From contig VERC01000068.1 in NCBI GenBank assembly GCA_018882825.1, positions 1 through 9,947 of the forward strand: a DNA stretch of 9,947 nt, given 5' to 3'. Both the position numbers and the translations under genes were made by a program. The notes beneath the pieces are model-generated. The model was given only the letters and a program-made list of their open reading frames with translations, was not told the DNA's origin and searched no databases. Positions 1 to 7,300 of this stretch are shown here, piece by piece. The first letter of the stretch is position 1; each line of letters begins with the position of its first letter. Origin of the DNA: Acidimicrobiia bacterium (lineage in GTDB: Bacteria > Actinomycetota > Acidimicrobiia > Acidimicrobiales > Acidimicrobilacustridaceae).

Positions 1-654
1 GCACGCGACCGCGCCGAGCGGATGGTCGAGCGGACCGAGATCGTGAAGGCGGCCCAGGCCCGGTCCAACGAGATCGTCGACGAGGCCGAGTCCGATGCCC
101 TGCGCCTCCGACACGAGGTCGAGGACTTCTGCGACCAGAAGTTGGCCAGCTTCGAGATCGTGCTCGAGCGCACGCAGAAGCTCGTGGCGGCCGGTCGGGC
201 CAAGTTGCAGGGCACGAACCTGCTGGCCGACGCCGCGGCGGCGGCCCACCACGGGTTCGAGGATCCGACCGGGGCCACCGGCGGAACCAGCGCAGCGGTC
301 ACGACGGCGATGGACTCGTACGGGGAGTCGGACGGTGGGCCCTACGTGGAGTCGGACCGATTCGCCGGGTCGGTCGAGCAACCGGGCCTCTACGACACCG
401 ATACCGGTAGCGGTGCCGGTGGGACGTGGGACGACGAGGTCGATCGCTGGGACGATCGCTGGGACGACGAACCGGAGCCACCGCGGCCGCGACTCACCGT
501 GGTCGATGACCGCTACGAGGCGCACAGCGACGTCTCCACGACCTACGGCAGTGGCCGCGGGCCCGACGGAGTCGACTCCTCCGGGCATCCCGCTCGTCCG
601 GCGGCGGGGCGTGGCGCGGACGATTCGAACTTCTTCGACCAGGACCTCCTCTGA
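1..654 (+). CDS. Partial helical/coiled-coil protein with acidic disordered tail (5' end missing)
   Basis: The reading frame is already open at base 1, so the true start lies upstream; 217 C-terminal residues are visible. An in-frame ATG at 22 exists, but the helix continues before it (ARDRAER), so it is probably internal. Roughly the first 75 residues are a charged amphipathic helix rich in E, R, A and K, resembling the stalk helices of DivIVA-like or ATP-synthase-b-like proteins. The rest (about 76-217) is low complexity and rich in G, D, S, P and W, with a DRWD duplication, and it ends in FFDQDLL. No enzyme motif or membrane segment is visible. The stop lies 3 nt before the DUF177 gene, so the two are very likely co-transcribed. 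In related actinobacteria a gene of this kind can sit near coaD upstream of DUF177-rpmF, but that neighbour is outside the window. The function is unknown; a scaffold or envelope-associated role is only a guess. Confidence 0.75.
   Translation, partial: ARDRAERMVERTEIVKAAQARSNEIVDEAESDALRLRHEVEDFCDQKLASFEIVLERTQKLVAAGRAKLQGTNLLADAAAAAHHGFEDPTGATGGTSAAVTTAMDSYGESDGGPYVESDRFAGSVEQPGLYDTDTGSGAGGTWDDEVDRWDDRWDDEPEPPRPRLTVVDDRYEAHSDVSTTYGSGRGPDGVDSSGHPARPAAGRGADDSNFFDQDLL
442..465 (+). repeat. 12-bp perfect tandem duplication inside the first gene
   Basis: GATCGCTGGGAC occurs twice head to tail (442-453 and 454-465), in register with the codons, and encodes DRWD-DRWD. A nearby TWDDE just upstream and WDDE just downstream make a short W-D-D-rich patch in the disordered tail. 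This looks like a local slippage-type duplication that keeps the reading frame. Confidence 0.85.
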
Positions 655-657
655 TCG

Positions 658-1188
658 ATGGCCCGTCACCCGCTCAGGGTGGGCATCGCCGATCTCCGAC
701 GCCGACCCGGGACCCGGCGGCGGGTGGAGGAGTCGGTGCCCCTCGATGATCTCGAGGTGTCCACGGCCCGCGTCCCGGCGGGTGAACCGGTCGTGGTCGA
801 TCTGGAACTCGAGACCCTCAGCGACGGACTGGTGGCCACCGGCACGATCGACGCGCCGTGGACGGGTGAGTGTCGGCGTTGTCTCCGACCGGTGGAGGGC
901 CGGGCCGTGGTCGAGGTCCGCGAGATCTTCCAGCCCCGACCGGTCGAGGGCGAGACCTACGCCATGGGCGAGGACATCGTCGACCTCGAGCCCATGGTGC
1001 GCGATGCGGTGCTGTTGGCGCTGCCGCTGGCGCCATTGTGCGCCGACGATTGCCGCGGGCCGGCGCCGGAGGAGTTCCCCACGGGGTCGGCCGCCGAGGG
1101 TGACCGGACGAGGCCGGAGACCCCGGTCGATCCCCGGTGGGCGGCGCTGTCCGGGCTGGACTTCGAACCTGACGACCGCGACGAGTAA
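658..1188 (+). CDS. DUF177 / YceD-family protein
   Basis: This 176-aa protein fits the DUF177 family (E. coli YceD), which is almost always encoded next to rpmF and is linked to 23S rRNA accumulation and large-subunit biogenesis. Visible family features are the N-terminal basic stretch (about residues 3-22), the beta-rich core with a C72-x-x-C75 knuckle (GECRRCLRP), and the LPLAPLC segment with C128 and C132. The usual later CP-x-C cysteines are absent: after C132 the sequence continues RGPAPEEF, so a full four-plus-cysteine metal site is unlikely. The tail ends with WAALSGLDF, close to the family's typical WaaL..L end. The ATG at 658 is 3 nt after the previous stop, with only a weak AGGA upstream at 641. 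The product is cytosolic. The family assignment is confident; the biochemical role remains poorly defined for the whole family. Confidence 0.88.
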   Translation: MARHPLRVGIADLRRRPGTRRRVEESVPLDDLEVSTARVPAGEPVVVDLELETLSDGLVATGTIDAPWTGECRRCLRPVEGRAVVEVREIFQPRPVEGETYAMGEDIVDLEPMVRDAVLLALPLAPLCADDCRGPAPEEFPTGSAAEGDRTRPETPVDPRWAALSGLDFEPDDRDE

Positions 1189-1204
1189 GGTCCAGCGTCC
1201 CCGC

Positions 1205-1222
1205 CCGGGGTGACGACCCCGG
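1205..1222 (+). other. GC-rich hairpin in the DUF177-rpmF spacer
   Basis: CCGGGGT-GACG-ACCCCGG forms a perfect 7-bp stem with a 4-nt loop in the 58-nt spacer between DUF177 and rpmF. It ends 14 nt before the AGGA (1237-1240) that serves as the rpmF ribosome site. No T-run follows, so it is not a standard intrinsic terminator. Its left arm overlaps an alternative 4-bp stem formed by CCCC 1199-1202 and GGGG 1207-1210. It may be a processing or stability element, a weak attenuator, or an L32 leader structure; the sequence alone cannot decide. Confidence 0.45.
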
Positions 1223-1246
1223 CCGCTCGCACGCACAGGATCAGCC

Positions 1247-1426
1247 ATGGCCGTCCCCAAGAAGAAGACCTCCAAGGCCAAGAGCCGCAGCCGTCGGGCC
1301 TCCGCCTGGCGCATCACCACCCCGGCTCGGTCGACCTGCCCGCGGTGTGGTGCCGTGAAGCGGCCGCACGTCGTGTGCGGCAACTGCGGCTGGTACAACG
1401 GCCGTCAGGCCCTCGACGTCGACTGA
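1247..1426 (+). CDS. rpmF: 50S ribosomal protein L32
   Basis: This 59-aa protein begins MAVPKKKTSKAKSRSRR, the diagnostic L32 N-terminus, and has a zinc ribbon with C31-x-x-C34 and C44-x-x-C47 (CPRCG...CGNCGWY), so it is the zinc-binding form of L32. It is a structural component of the large ribosomal subunit. The ATG at 1247 is preceded by AGGA at 1237-1240 with a 6-nt gap. It follows DUF177 after a 58-nt spacer with a strong hairpin and precedes plsX by 14 nt, the classical DUF177-rpmF-plsX order. It lies in a different frame from plsX, so the long open frame that runs into plsX from 1210 is not the real start of that gene. Confidence 0.97.
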   Translation: MAVPKKKTSKAKSRSRRASAWRITTPARSTCPRCGAVKRPHVVCGNCGWYNGRQALDVD

Positions 1427-1440
1427 TCGACGCTCCGGCC

Positions 1441-2433
1441 ATGCTCCCCATCGCCGTCGATGCCATGGGTGGCGACAATGCCCCCGCGGCCATCGTCGCG
1501 GGTGCGCGGCTCGCCGTCGAGGAGCTGGGTGTGCCGGTGGTGCTCGTCGGACGCTCGGCCGAACTCGGTGACACCGGCGGGCTCGACGTGATCGAGGCCT
1601 CCGAGGTCATCGCCATGGATGCCGATGCGGGATCCAGCGTCCGCCGTATGAAGGACTCCTCGCTGGTGCGAGCCGCCGAGGCGGTGCGCGACGGCGTGGC
1701 CTCGGCCATGGTCAGCGCCGGCAACACCGGCGCCACCATGGCCAGCGCCCTGCTGCGCATGGGGCGCATCCGCGGCGTGAGTCGACCGGCCATCGCCACG
1801 CCGATCCCCGTGCCGGGCTCGACGCCGACGGTGCTGCTCGATGCCGGCGCCAATGCCGAGTGCAGCGCCGAGTGGCTGGTGCAGTTCGCCCAGATGGGTG
1901 TGGTGTTCGCCTCCGATCGTTTCGGCATCGCTCGACCCAGGGTGGGCCTGCTGTCGATCGGCGAGGAGCCGACGAAGGGAAACCCCCTGGTCAAGGAGAC
2001 GCACGAACTGTTGGCCGAAGGCGCGTGGATCGGATCGACCGGTGCCGAGTTCGTCGGCAACGTGGAGGGTCGCGACATCATGACCACCGAGGTCGACGTG
2101 GTGGTCACCGACGGGTTCACGGGCAACGTGGCGCTCAAGACGCTGGAGGGCTCGCTCAAGACGCTGATCGCCGCGCTGCTGGCCGCCTTCGACTCGTCCG
2201 ACGAGGCCCGCACGGCCGCCGGCGCGTTGTGGCCGTCGCTGTTGCCGCTCTATGCCTCGATGGATCCCGAGAACACCGGTGGGGCGATGCTCCTCGGTGT
2301 CGATGGTGTGTGCATCATCAGTCACGGGTCGTCCTCGGCCCGGGCCATGGTGAACGCCATCGGCGTGGCCGCCGACATGGTGCGCGGTGGGGTGGTCGGC
2401 CATCTCGCCACCGCCGTGGCGCCGGCCGACTGA
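1441..2433 (+). CDS. plsX: Phosphate acyltransferase PlsX
   Basis: PlsX converts acyl-ACP and phosphate to acyl-phosphate, the acyl donor for PlsY in the first step of phosphatidic acid synthesis; it is a peripheral membrane enzyme. The 330-aa product has the usual family length and hallmarks: N-terminal IAVDAMGGDNAP (residues 4-15), SAGNTGATMAS, LDAGAN, GLLSIGEEPTKGN, GAEFVGNVEGRDIM and VVVTDGFTGNVALKTLEG. The ATG at 1441 was chosen because it places the conserved VDAMGGD motif at residue 6; the frame is open further upstream but that part overlaps rpmF. No clear Shine-Dalgarno sequence is visible, and the gap to rpmF is only 14 nt, so translation may be coupled. The next gene is acpP, whose product carries the acyl substrate. 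Confidence 0.97.
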   Translation: MLPIAVDAMGGDNAPAAIVAGARLAVEELGVPVVLVGRSAELGDTGGLDVIEASEVIAMDADAGSSVRRMKDSSLVRAAEAVRDGVASAMVSAGNTGATMASALLRMGRIRGVSRPAIATPIPVPGSTPTVLLDAGANAECSAEWLVQFAQMGVVFASDRFGIARPRVGLLSIGEEPTKGNPLVKETHELLAEGAWIGSTGAEFVGNVEGRDIMTTEVDVVVTDGFTGNVALKTLEGSLKTLIAALLAAFDSSDEARTAAGALWPSLLPLYASMDPENTGGAMLLGVDGVCIISHGSSSARAMVNAIGVAADMVRGGVVGHLATAVAPAD

Positions 2434-2450
2434 GCATCGAGCGGACGGCC

Positions 2451-2472
2451 CGGAGCCCCGCCCGGGGCCCCG
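2451..2472 (+). other. Imperfect GC hairpin after plsX
   Basis: CGG-A-GCCCC-GCCC-GGGGC-C-CCG can fold into a 5-bp plus 3-bp stem with one A-C mismatch and a 4-nt loop, in the 106-nt plsX-acpP spacer. It contains CCCCGCCCGGGG (2456-2467), also present at 1199-1210 before rpmF. No T-run follows, so Rho-independent termination is not well supported; partial termination or RNA stabilisation is possible. Confidence 0.4.
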
Positions 2473-2473
2473 A

Positions 2474-2507
2474 TTCACAAGCGCACGATCTCGGGCGCCG
2501 CTACAGT
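2474..2507 (+). promoter_or_regulatory. Candidate promoter for acpP
   Basis: TACAGT at 2502-2507 matches the actinobacterial -10 pattern TAnnnT and lies about 33 nt before the acpP start. TTCACA at 2474-2479 resembles a -35 box, but the spacing of 22 nt is longer than the usual 16-18 nt, so only the -10 is moderately supported. Together with the hairpin just upstream, it suggests acpP-rnc-mutM-smc may be expressed partly independently of plsX. Confidence 0.3.
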
Positions 2508-2526
2508 CGGCGAGTCCCCGAAGCCC

Positions 2527-2531
2527 AGGAG
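2527..2531 (+). promoter_or_regulatory. Ribosome binding site of acpP
   Basis: AGGAG lies 8 nt upstream of the GTG at 2540 and is the best Shine-Dalgarno match on the plus strand. It decides the acpP start: the frame is open far upstream, into plsX, but no other in-frame candidate has a comparable site. Confidence 0.75.
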
Positions 2532-2539
2532 AACCCGTC

Positions 2540-2830
2540 GTGCCCGCAGAGACCCATGTCGGACAGGAACCCCTCGACCGGGCCTATGTGCTGAACCTGG
2601 TCCGGGACCGTCTGGCCGACATCCTGGAGATCGAGCCGTCCCAGATCTCGGAGGGTGATTCGTTCGCCGACGATCTGGACGCCGACAGTCTGGCCCTCAT
2701 CGAACTGGTGGAGGCCCTCGAGGAGGATCTGGGCGAACGCAGTGTCGGGTTCCGGATCGAGGACGAGGATCTCGCCGATCTCAAGACCGTCCGCGACGCC
2801 GTGGACTACGTCATGTCGAAGTTGGGCTGA
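2540..2830 (+). CDS. acpP: Acyl carrier protein
   Basis: This 96-aa acidic protein is an acyl carrier protein, the cytosolic carrier of growing fatty acyl chains through a 4'-phosphopantetheine arm. The attachment serine is S50 in DLDADSLALIELVEALEEDL, the conserved D-S-L motif at the start of helix II. The C-terminal helix LKTVRDAVDYVMSKL matches the family's TV-D-V-Y pattern. The GTG start was chosen for the AGGAG 8 nt upstream. Two mild oddities: an N-terminal extension of about 12-14 residues, and a slightly long loop (GERSVGFRIEDED) where most ACPs have only a few residues after helix II. Its place next to plsX fits a role in lipid synthesis. A specialised carrier is possible but less likely; whether another acp gene exists in the genome cannot be seen here. 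Confidence 0.93.
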   Translation: MPAETHVGQEPLDRAYVLNLVRDRLADILEIEPSQISEGDSFADDLDADSLALIELVEALEEDLGERSVGFRIEDEDLADLKTVRDAVDYVMSKLG

Positions 2831-2834
2831 GGCG

Positions 2835-3560
2835 CTGGGCTCCTCGGCCGTCTCCCTGCTCGTCGACCGGCTCGGTCATCGGTTCGCCGATGACGCGCCC
2901 CTGGTGCTGGCCCTCACCCACCGTTCGTGGTGCGCCGAGAGCGGTGAGCCCCATTCGAACGAACGGCTCGAGTTCCTCGGCGACGCCGTGCTCGGGATCG
3001 TGGTGACCGACCACCTGTTCACCTCGCATCCGGAGCTCCCCGAGGGGCACCTGGCCAAGATCCGTGCCGCCGTCGTCAACGAGTCGGCCCTCGCCGAGGT
3101 GGCGACGACCCTCGGACTGGGCGAGGCGCTCCGCCTCGGCAAGGGTGAGGACGCCAGCGGAGGGCGGGCCAAGGCATCGATCCTGGCCGACGCGATGGAG
3201 GCGGTGATCGGCGCGGTCTACGTCGACGGGGGACTCGATGCCGCCCGCGAGGTGGTCGTGCCCCTGTTCTCCCCGCTGCTCGATGCCGCCGTGGCCGAAC
3301 CGGGCGGCGGTGACCACAAGTCCGAGCTGCAGGAACTCGTCGCTCGTCTCGGTGCCCCGGCGCCGGTCTACGAACTGACCGACGAGGGCCCCGACCACGA
3401 CAAGCGGTTCTTCGCCCGCGTGACGGTCGACGGAGTGCTCGTCGGTGAGGGTGATGGACGTTCGAAGAAGTCGGCCGAGCAGGCGGCGGCCAGTGCCGCG
3501 CTGGGTCACTTCGCCACGGTGACCGTTCCCGGTCGTGAGGGGAAGTCCGACGATGCCTGA
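2835..3560 (+). CDS. rnc: Ribonuclease III
   Basis: RNase III cuts double-stranded RNA during rRNA and mRNA processing. From the proposed start the product is 241 aa with two domains. The catalytic RIBOc domain (about 5-150) has the signature NERLEFLGDAVL, and all five metal-linked acidic residues are present (E43, E46, D50, D119, E122). A C-terminal dsRNA-binding domain (about 160-227) ends in GRSKKSAEQAAASAAL. The start is uncertain: the frame has no ATG, GTG or TTG between the acpP stop and GTG 2904, and starting at 2904 would remove the first conserved helix (VDRLGHRFADDAPL). CTG 2835 gives the usual length, but its GAGG (2829-2832) is only 2 nt away; CTG 2856 is another option. The only in-frame ATG upstream, 2655, lies inside acpP. 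The gene overlaps mutM by 8 nt. Confidence 0.93.
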   Translation: MGSSAVSLLVDRLGHRFADDAPLVLALTHRSWCAESGEPHSNERLEFLGDAVLGIVVTDHLFTSHPELPEGHLAKIRAAVVNESALAEVATTLGLGEALRLGKGEDASGGRAKASILADAMEAVIGAVYVDGGLDAAREVVVPLFSPLLDAAVAEPGGGDHKSELQELVARLGAPAPVYELTDEGPDHDKRFFARVTVDGVLVGEGDGRSKKSAEQAAASAALGHFATVTVPGREGKSDDA

Positions 3561-4389
3561 GTTGCCCGAGGTGGAGACGATCCGTCGAGAGCTCGAGAAG
3601 GACGTCGTCGGTCGCAAGATCAAGTCCGTCGAGACCGTCGGTCGCAAGTCGATCAAGCGCCAGACCCCGGCCGAGTTCGTCAGCGGGCTGGAGGGCGTCA
3701 AGATCACCGGGGTCAGTCGACGGGGCAAGTACCTGCTGCTGGCGCTCGACTCGGGACAGGTGCTCGTCGTCCATCTCGGGATGTCGGGTCAGTTGCGGCG
3801 CGCCGTGCCCAAGGACGAGGTGGCCAAGCACACCCACGTCACCGTCACCTTCACCCAGGGCGGACAACTGCGGTTCGTCGATCCCCGCACGTTCGGCGAG
3901 ATGTTCCTGGCCACGCCCGACGAGATCGGCTCACAGATCGAGGAACTCTCGACGCTGGGGGTCGATCCGGTCGAGGCCCCGATGTCATGGGTCGACTTCG
4001 GTCATCTGTTGCGCTCGCGCAACACCACGTTGAAGTCGTTCCTCACCGACCAGTCGATGATCGCCGGGATCGGCAACATCTACGCCGACGAGATCCTGTT
4101 CGACTCCGGCCTTCGTTTCGACCGCGAGACGGGGTCGTTGACGACGCAGGAGATCCGTCGTCTCTACCGCTCGCTGGTCGAGATCCTCCACGAGGCCATC
4201 AAGTACGGCGGTTCGACGCTGTCCGACGGGCAGTACGTCGACCTCTTCGGCAAGGCGGGTGACTACCAGAGTCACCATCAGGTGTACGACCGGGAGAACC
4301 AGCCGTGCCGGCGGTGTCGTCGCACCGACATCTCCAAGGTCAAGGTGGCGGGACGGTCGACGTACTACTGCGAGGTCTGTCAGGTCTGA
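3553..4389 (+). CDS. mutM: Formamidopyrimidine-DNA glycosylase (Fpg/MutM)
   Basis: This bifunctional glycosylase/AP lyase removes 8-oxoguanine and ring-opened purines from DNA. The 278-aa product begins MPELPEVE, with catalytic P2 (Schiff base) and E3 in place, which fixes the start at ATG 3553; an in-frame GTG at 3535 would bury P2 and must be wrong. Other visible residues are K59 (RRGKY), M77 in HLGMSGQL, the DPRTFG motif with R112 and F114, and the helix-two-turn-helix with N175 in AGIGNIYADE. A C-terminal zinc finger has C252, C255, C273 and C276, with R268 at its tip. A GAGGGGA Shine-Dalgarno stretch (3537-3543) lies about 9 nt upstream. The start overlaps the rnc stop by 8 nt and the stop shares one base with the smc start. 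rnc-mutM-smc is a common actinobacterial order. MutM is favoured over Nei by the PELPEVE start and the GMSGQL/DPRTFG motifs. Confidence 0.97.
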   Translation: MPELPEVETIRRELEKDVVGRKIKSVETVGRKSIKRQTPAEFVSGLEGVKITGVSRRGKYLLLALDSGQVLVVHLGMSGQLRRAVPKDEVAKHTHVTVTFTQGGQLRFVDPRTFGEMFLATPDEIGSQIEELSTLGVDPVEAPMSWVDFGHLLRSRNTTLKSFLTDQSMIAGIGNIYADEILFDSGLRFDRETGSLTTQEIRRLYRSLVEILHEAIKYGGSTLSDGQYVDLFGKAGDYQSHHQVYDRENQPCRRCRRTDISKVKVAGRSTYYCEVCQV

Positions 4390-7300
4390 TGTACCTCAAG
4401 CGACTCACGATGAAGGGCTTCAAGTCCTTCGCCGATACCACCGATCTCGAACTCGAACCCGGGGTGACCGTCGTCGTCGGCCCCAACGGGTCCGGCAAGT
4501 CCAACGTCGTCGATGCCATCGGCTGGGTGCTCGGTGCCCAGGCGCCGTCGGCCGTCCGTTCGCAGAAGATGGACGACGTCATCTTCGCCGGCACCACCAA
4601 GCGCGCCGCCCTCGGACGCGCCGAGGTCAGCCTCACCATCGACAACTCCTCGGGGATGCTCCCCATCGAGTTCAACGAGGTCACCATCACCCGGACGCTG
4701 TTCCGCTCCGGTGACAGTGAGTACGCGCTCAATGGCGTGCCCTGTCGACTCCTCGACATCCAGGACCTCCTGTCCGACAGCGGCGTCGGTCGTCAGCAGC
4801 ACGTGATCATCTCGCAGGGTCAGATCGACGCCGTGTTGAATGCCCGACCCGAGGAGCGGCGGGCGATCATCGAGGAGGCGGCCGGAATCCTCAAGTACCG
4901 CCGTCGCAAGGAGAAGTCCGAACGGCGACTGGCCTCCACCGAGGGCAACCTCCTTCGTCTCCAGGATCTGTTGCGCGAGGTGCGTCGCCAGTTGCGTCCG
5001 CTCGAACGTCAGGCCGACGCGGCGCGTCGCCATGGCGCAGTGGTCGACGAACTCACCGCACTGCGTCGGTGGATCGCCGGACGTGAACTCGATTCCTTGC
5101 GCACCCGACTGGCCGACGGATCTCGGCAGCGAGCCGAACTGGCCGCTGAGGAGGAGCGCCTCCGTCGGACGCTGGCCGAACTCGACACCCGCGTGGTGTC
5201 CGTCGAAGCCGAACTCACCGCCATGGGCGGTGATGATCTCGGTGACGGACTGGCGCAGTACGAGTCACTCAACGAGCGCGCCCGCGGCCTGTCGGCCCTG
5301 CTGACCGAGAGACGCCGGGGCATCGATCGTCTGCGGGGCGCATCGGTCGATCAGGACGTCATCGCCTCGCTCGAGGCCGAGGCGGATCGACTGGCGAGCG
5401 AGTTGACGCAGGTCGAGACCGAGGCCGCCACCTTCGCACCCTTGGCCGCCGAGTTGGCCGAGGCCGAGGAGGTGCTCGCCGCCGAACGGCTGGCCTTCGA
5501 GGGGGAGTGGTCGGCCGGTGTGCCGGCCCCGACGGGAGCGGCCGCCGAGGTGCGCGGTGAACTGGCGGCTCTGCGCACGGCGGCCGAACGGGGCCGTGAG
5601 GAACGCGACCGGGTGGCGGCGCGCGCCGCGACGCTGGTCGAGAAGTTGGCCGGGCTCGCCGCCGAGGTCGACGGCTTGCGCTCGGAACTGTCCGAGTCCG
5701 AGTCGGCCGAGTTGCCCTTGGTCGAGTCGATGGAGGTCGCCGAATCCCGCCGGGCCGGGGCCGACGCCGCGGTGGACTCGGCTCGCACCCAGCAGCGGGT
5801 GGCCGAGAGCGAACTGCACGCGTGGCAGGCCCGCGAGGAGGCGCTGGCCCTCGCCCTGGACGAGGCCCGTTCCCGGGCCGGGGCCGAGCGACTGGCCGAC
5901 GTCGACGGAGTGCTCGGCACCCTGCTCGATCTCGTCGAGGTGGATGCCGGATGGGAGTCGGCCTTCGAGGCCGCCGCCGCCGATGCGCTGGTGGCCGTCG
6001 TGGTCGACGGGATCGAGGCCGGTCGACGTGCCCTCGATGCGCTCAGTTCCGGCGCCCTGAGCGGCGCGGTACTGGCCATCGGTGCGTCGCGCCGGCCGCG
6101 CCCGCGACCTGCGGTCGGCGAACCGTTGCGCGATCACGTGCGGGCCCGTCGCGACGATGTCGAGGGTCTGCTCGATGCGCTGCTCGGCGACGTGGTGGTC
6201 GTCGACGGCGAGTGGACCGCCGCCCTCGACCTGGCGTTGACCCATCCGGAGGCCGTCGTGGTCACGCGCGACGGTGACCGGTTCGCGGTCTCGGGCTGGC
6301 GCATGGGTGCGGCCGGTACGGGTGCGACGGGCGCGGCGCTGGCCGTGGCAATCGAACGCTCCCGGATCGCGTCACTGCGTCTGGCCGAGATCGAGGAGGT
6401 GTTGGTCGGCGCCGAGCGCGAGGCGACGGCCGCCGCCGAGGCCGAGACCGAACTGGCCCGACTGCTCGATGCCAACGACGCTCGACTCACGTTGGCCGGT
6501 GACCGTCTGCAGCGCCTCGAGTCGGAGCGACACGACCTGTCGGCCGAATCGGACTCGCTGGCCCTGCACCTCGCCGAACTGAGCGAGCGGGTCCAGCGCG
6601 AGGACGCGCGCATCGTCGAGCTGGAGTCGCTCCTCCCGGAACTCGAACAGGCCGATGCCGAACTGGTGGACTCGGCCCGGCGCATGGCCGAGGCCCGGGC
6701 CCGACTCGAGGAGTTGGCGGGCGAGGTCGGGTCGCGTCGCAGCGACCTCGAACTGCGCTCGGTGGCCGTGGCCGAGCGGCGCGAGTTCCTCGCCGGCCGT
6801 CTGGCCGAGGTGGAGGAGCGTCTGGAGGGAGCGGCCGCCGAGCGGGCCGCCGCCGCCGAACGTCGACGGTCGCTGGAGATCGCCCAGCGAGCCCTCGAAC
6901 GACTCGGTGTGTTGGTACAGGAACGGGCTGCCGTCGTTCGAGAGCGGCTCGACGACCACCGCGAACGGCGACGTCTGCAGTCGGAGGCCGCCCGGGCCGT
7001 GGCGGCGAGACTCGATGAACTCCGTCGCGCCCGCGCCGCCGAGGAACGGTCACTGGCCGAGGTCCGCGAGCGGATCCAGCGCGTCGAGATCGCCCACGCC
7101 GAGACCGAACTGCGGATCGAGGCGGCGGTGGAGGCCCTGCGACGGGACCTCGACTGCGAACCAGAGGTGGCCATCGCCGCGTCGATGCCCGAACTGCCCG
7201 AGGGCGTCACGGCGGCCGCTCGCGTGCGTGAACTCGAGCGCGACCTGCGGCTGATGGGTCCGATCAATCCGTTGGCGTTGGAGGAGTTCGAGGCGTTGCA

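Noticed and set aside
95..1213. 372-codon plus-strand open frame over the first gene and DUF177
   Set aside because: It is an out-of-frame arginine/serine/proline-rich shadow of two well-supported genes.
1210..1440. Upstream extension of plsX to the ATG-like start at 1210
   Set aside because: This stretch overlaps rpmF in another frame and encodes no PlsX-like sequence. MLPIAVDAMGGD at 1441 is the family N-terminus.
2540..3560. ACP-RNase III fusion by +1 frameshift at the acpP stop
   Set aside because: GGC-TGA-G shows no recognised slippery pattern, ACP ends at its normal C-terminus, and RNase III begins at its normal N-terminus. Two separate genes explain the data better.
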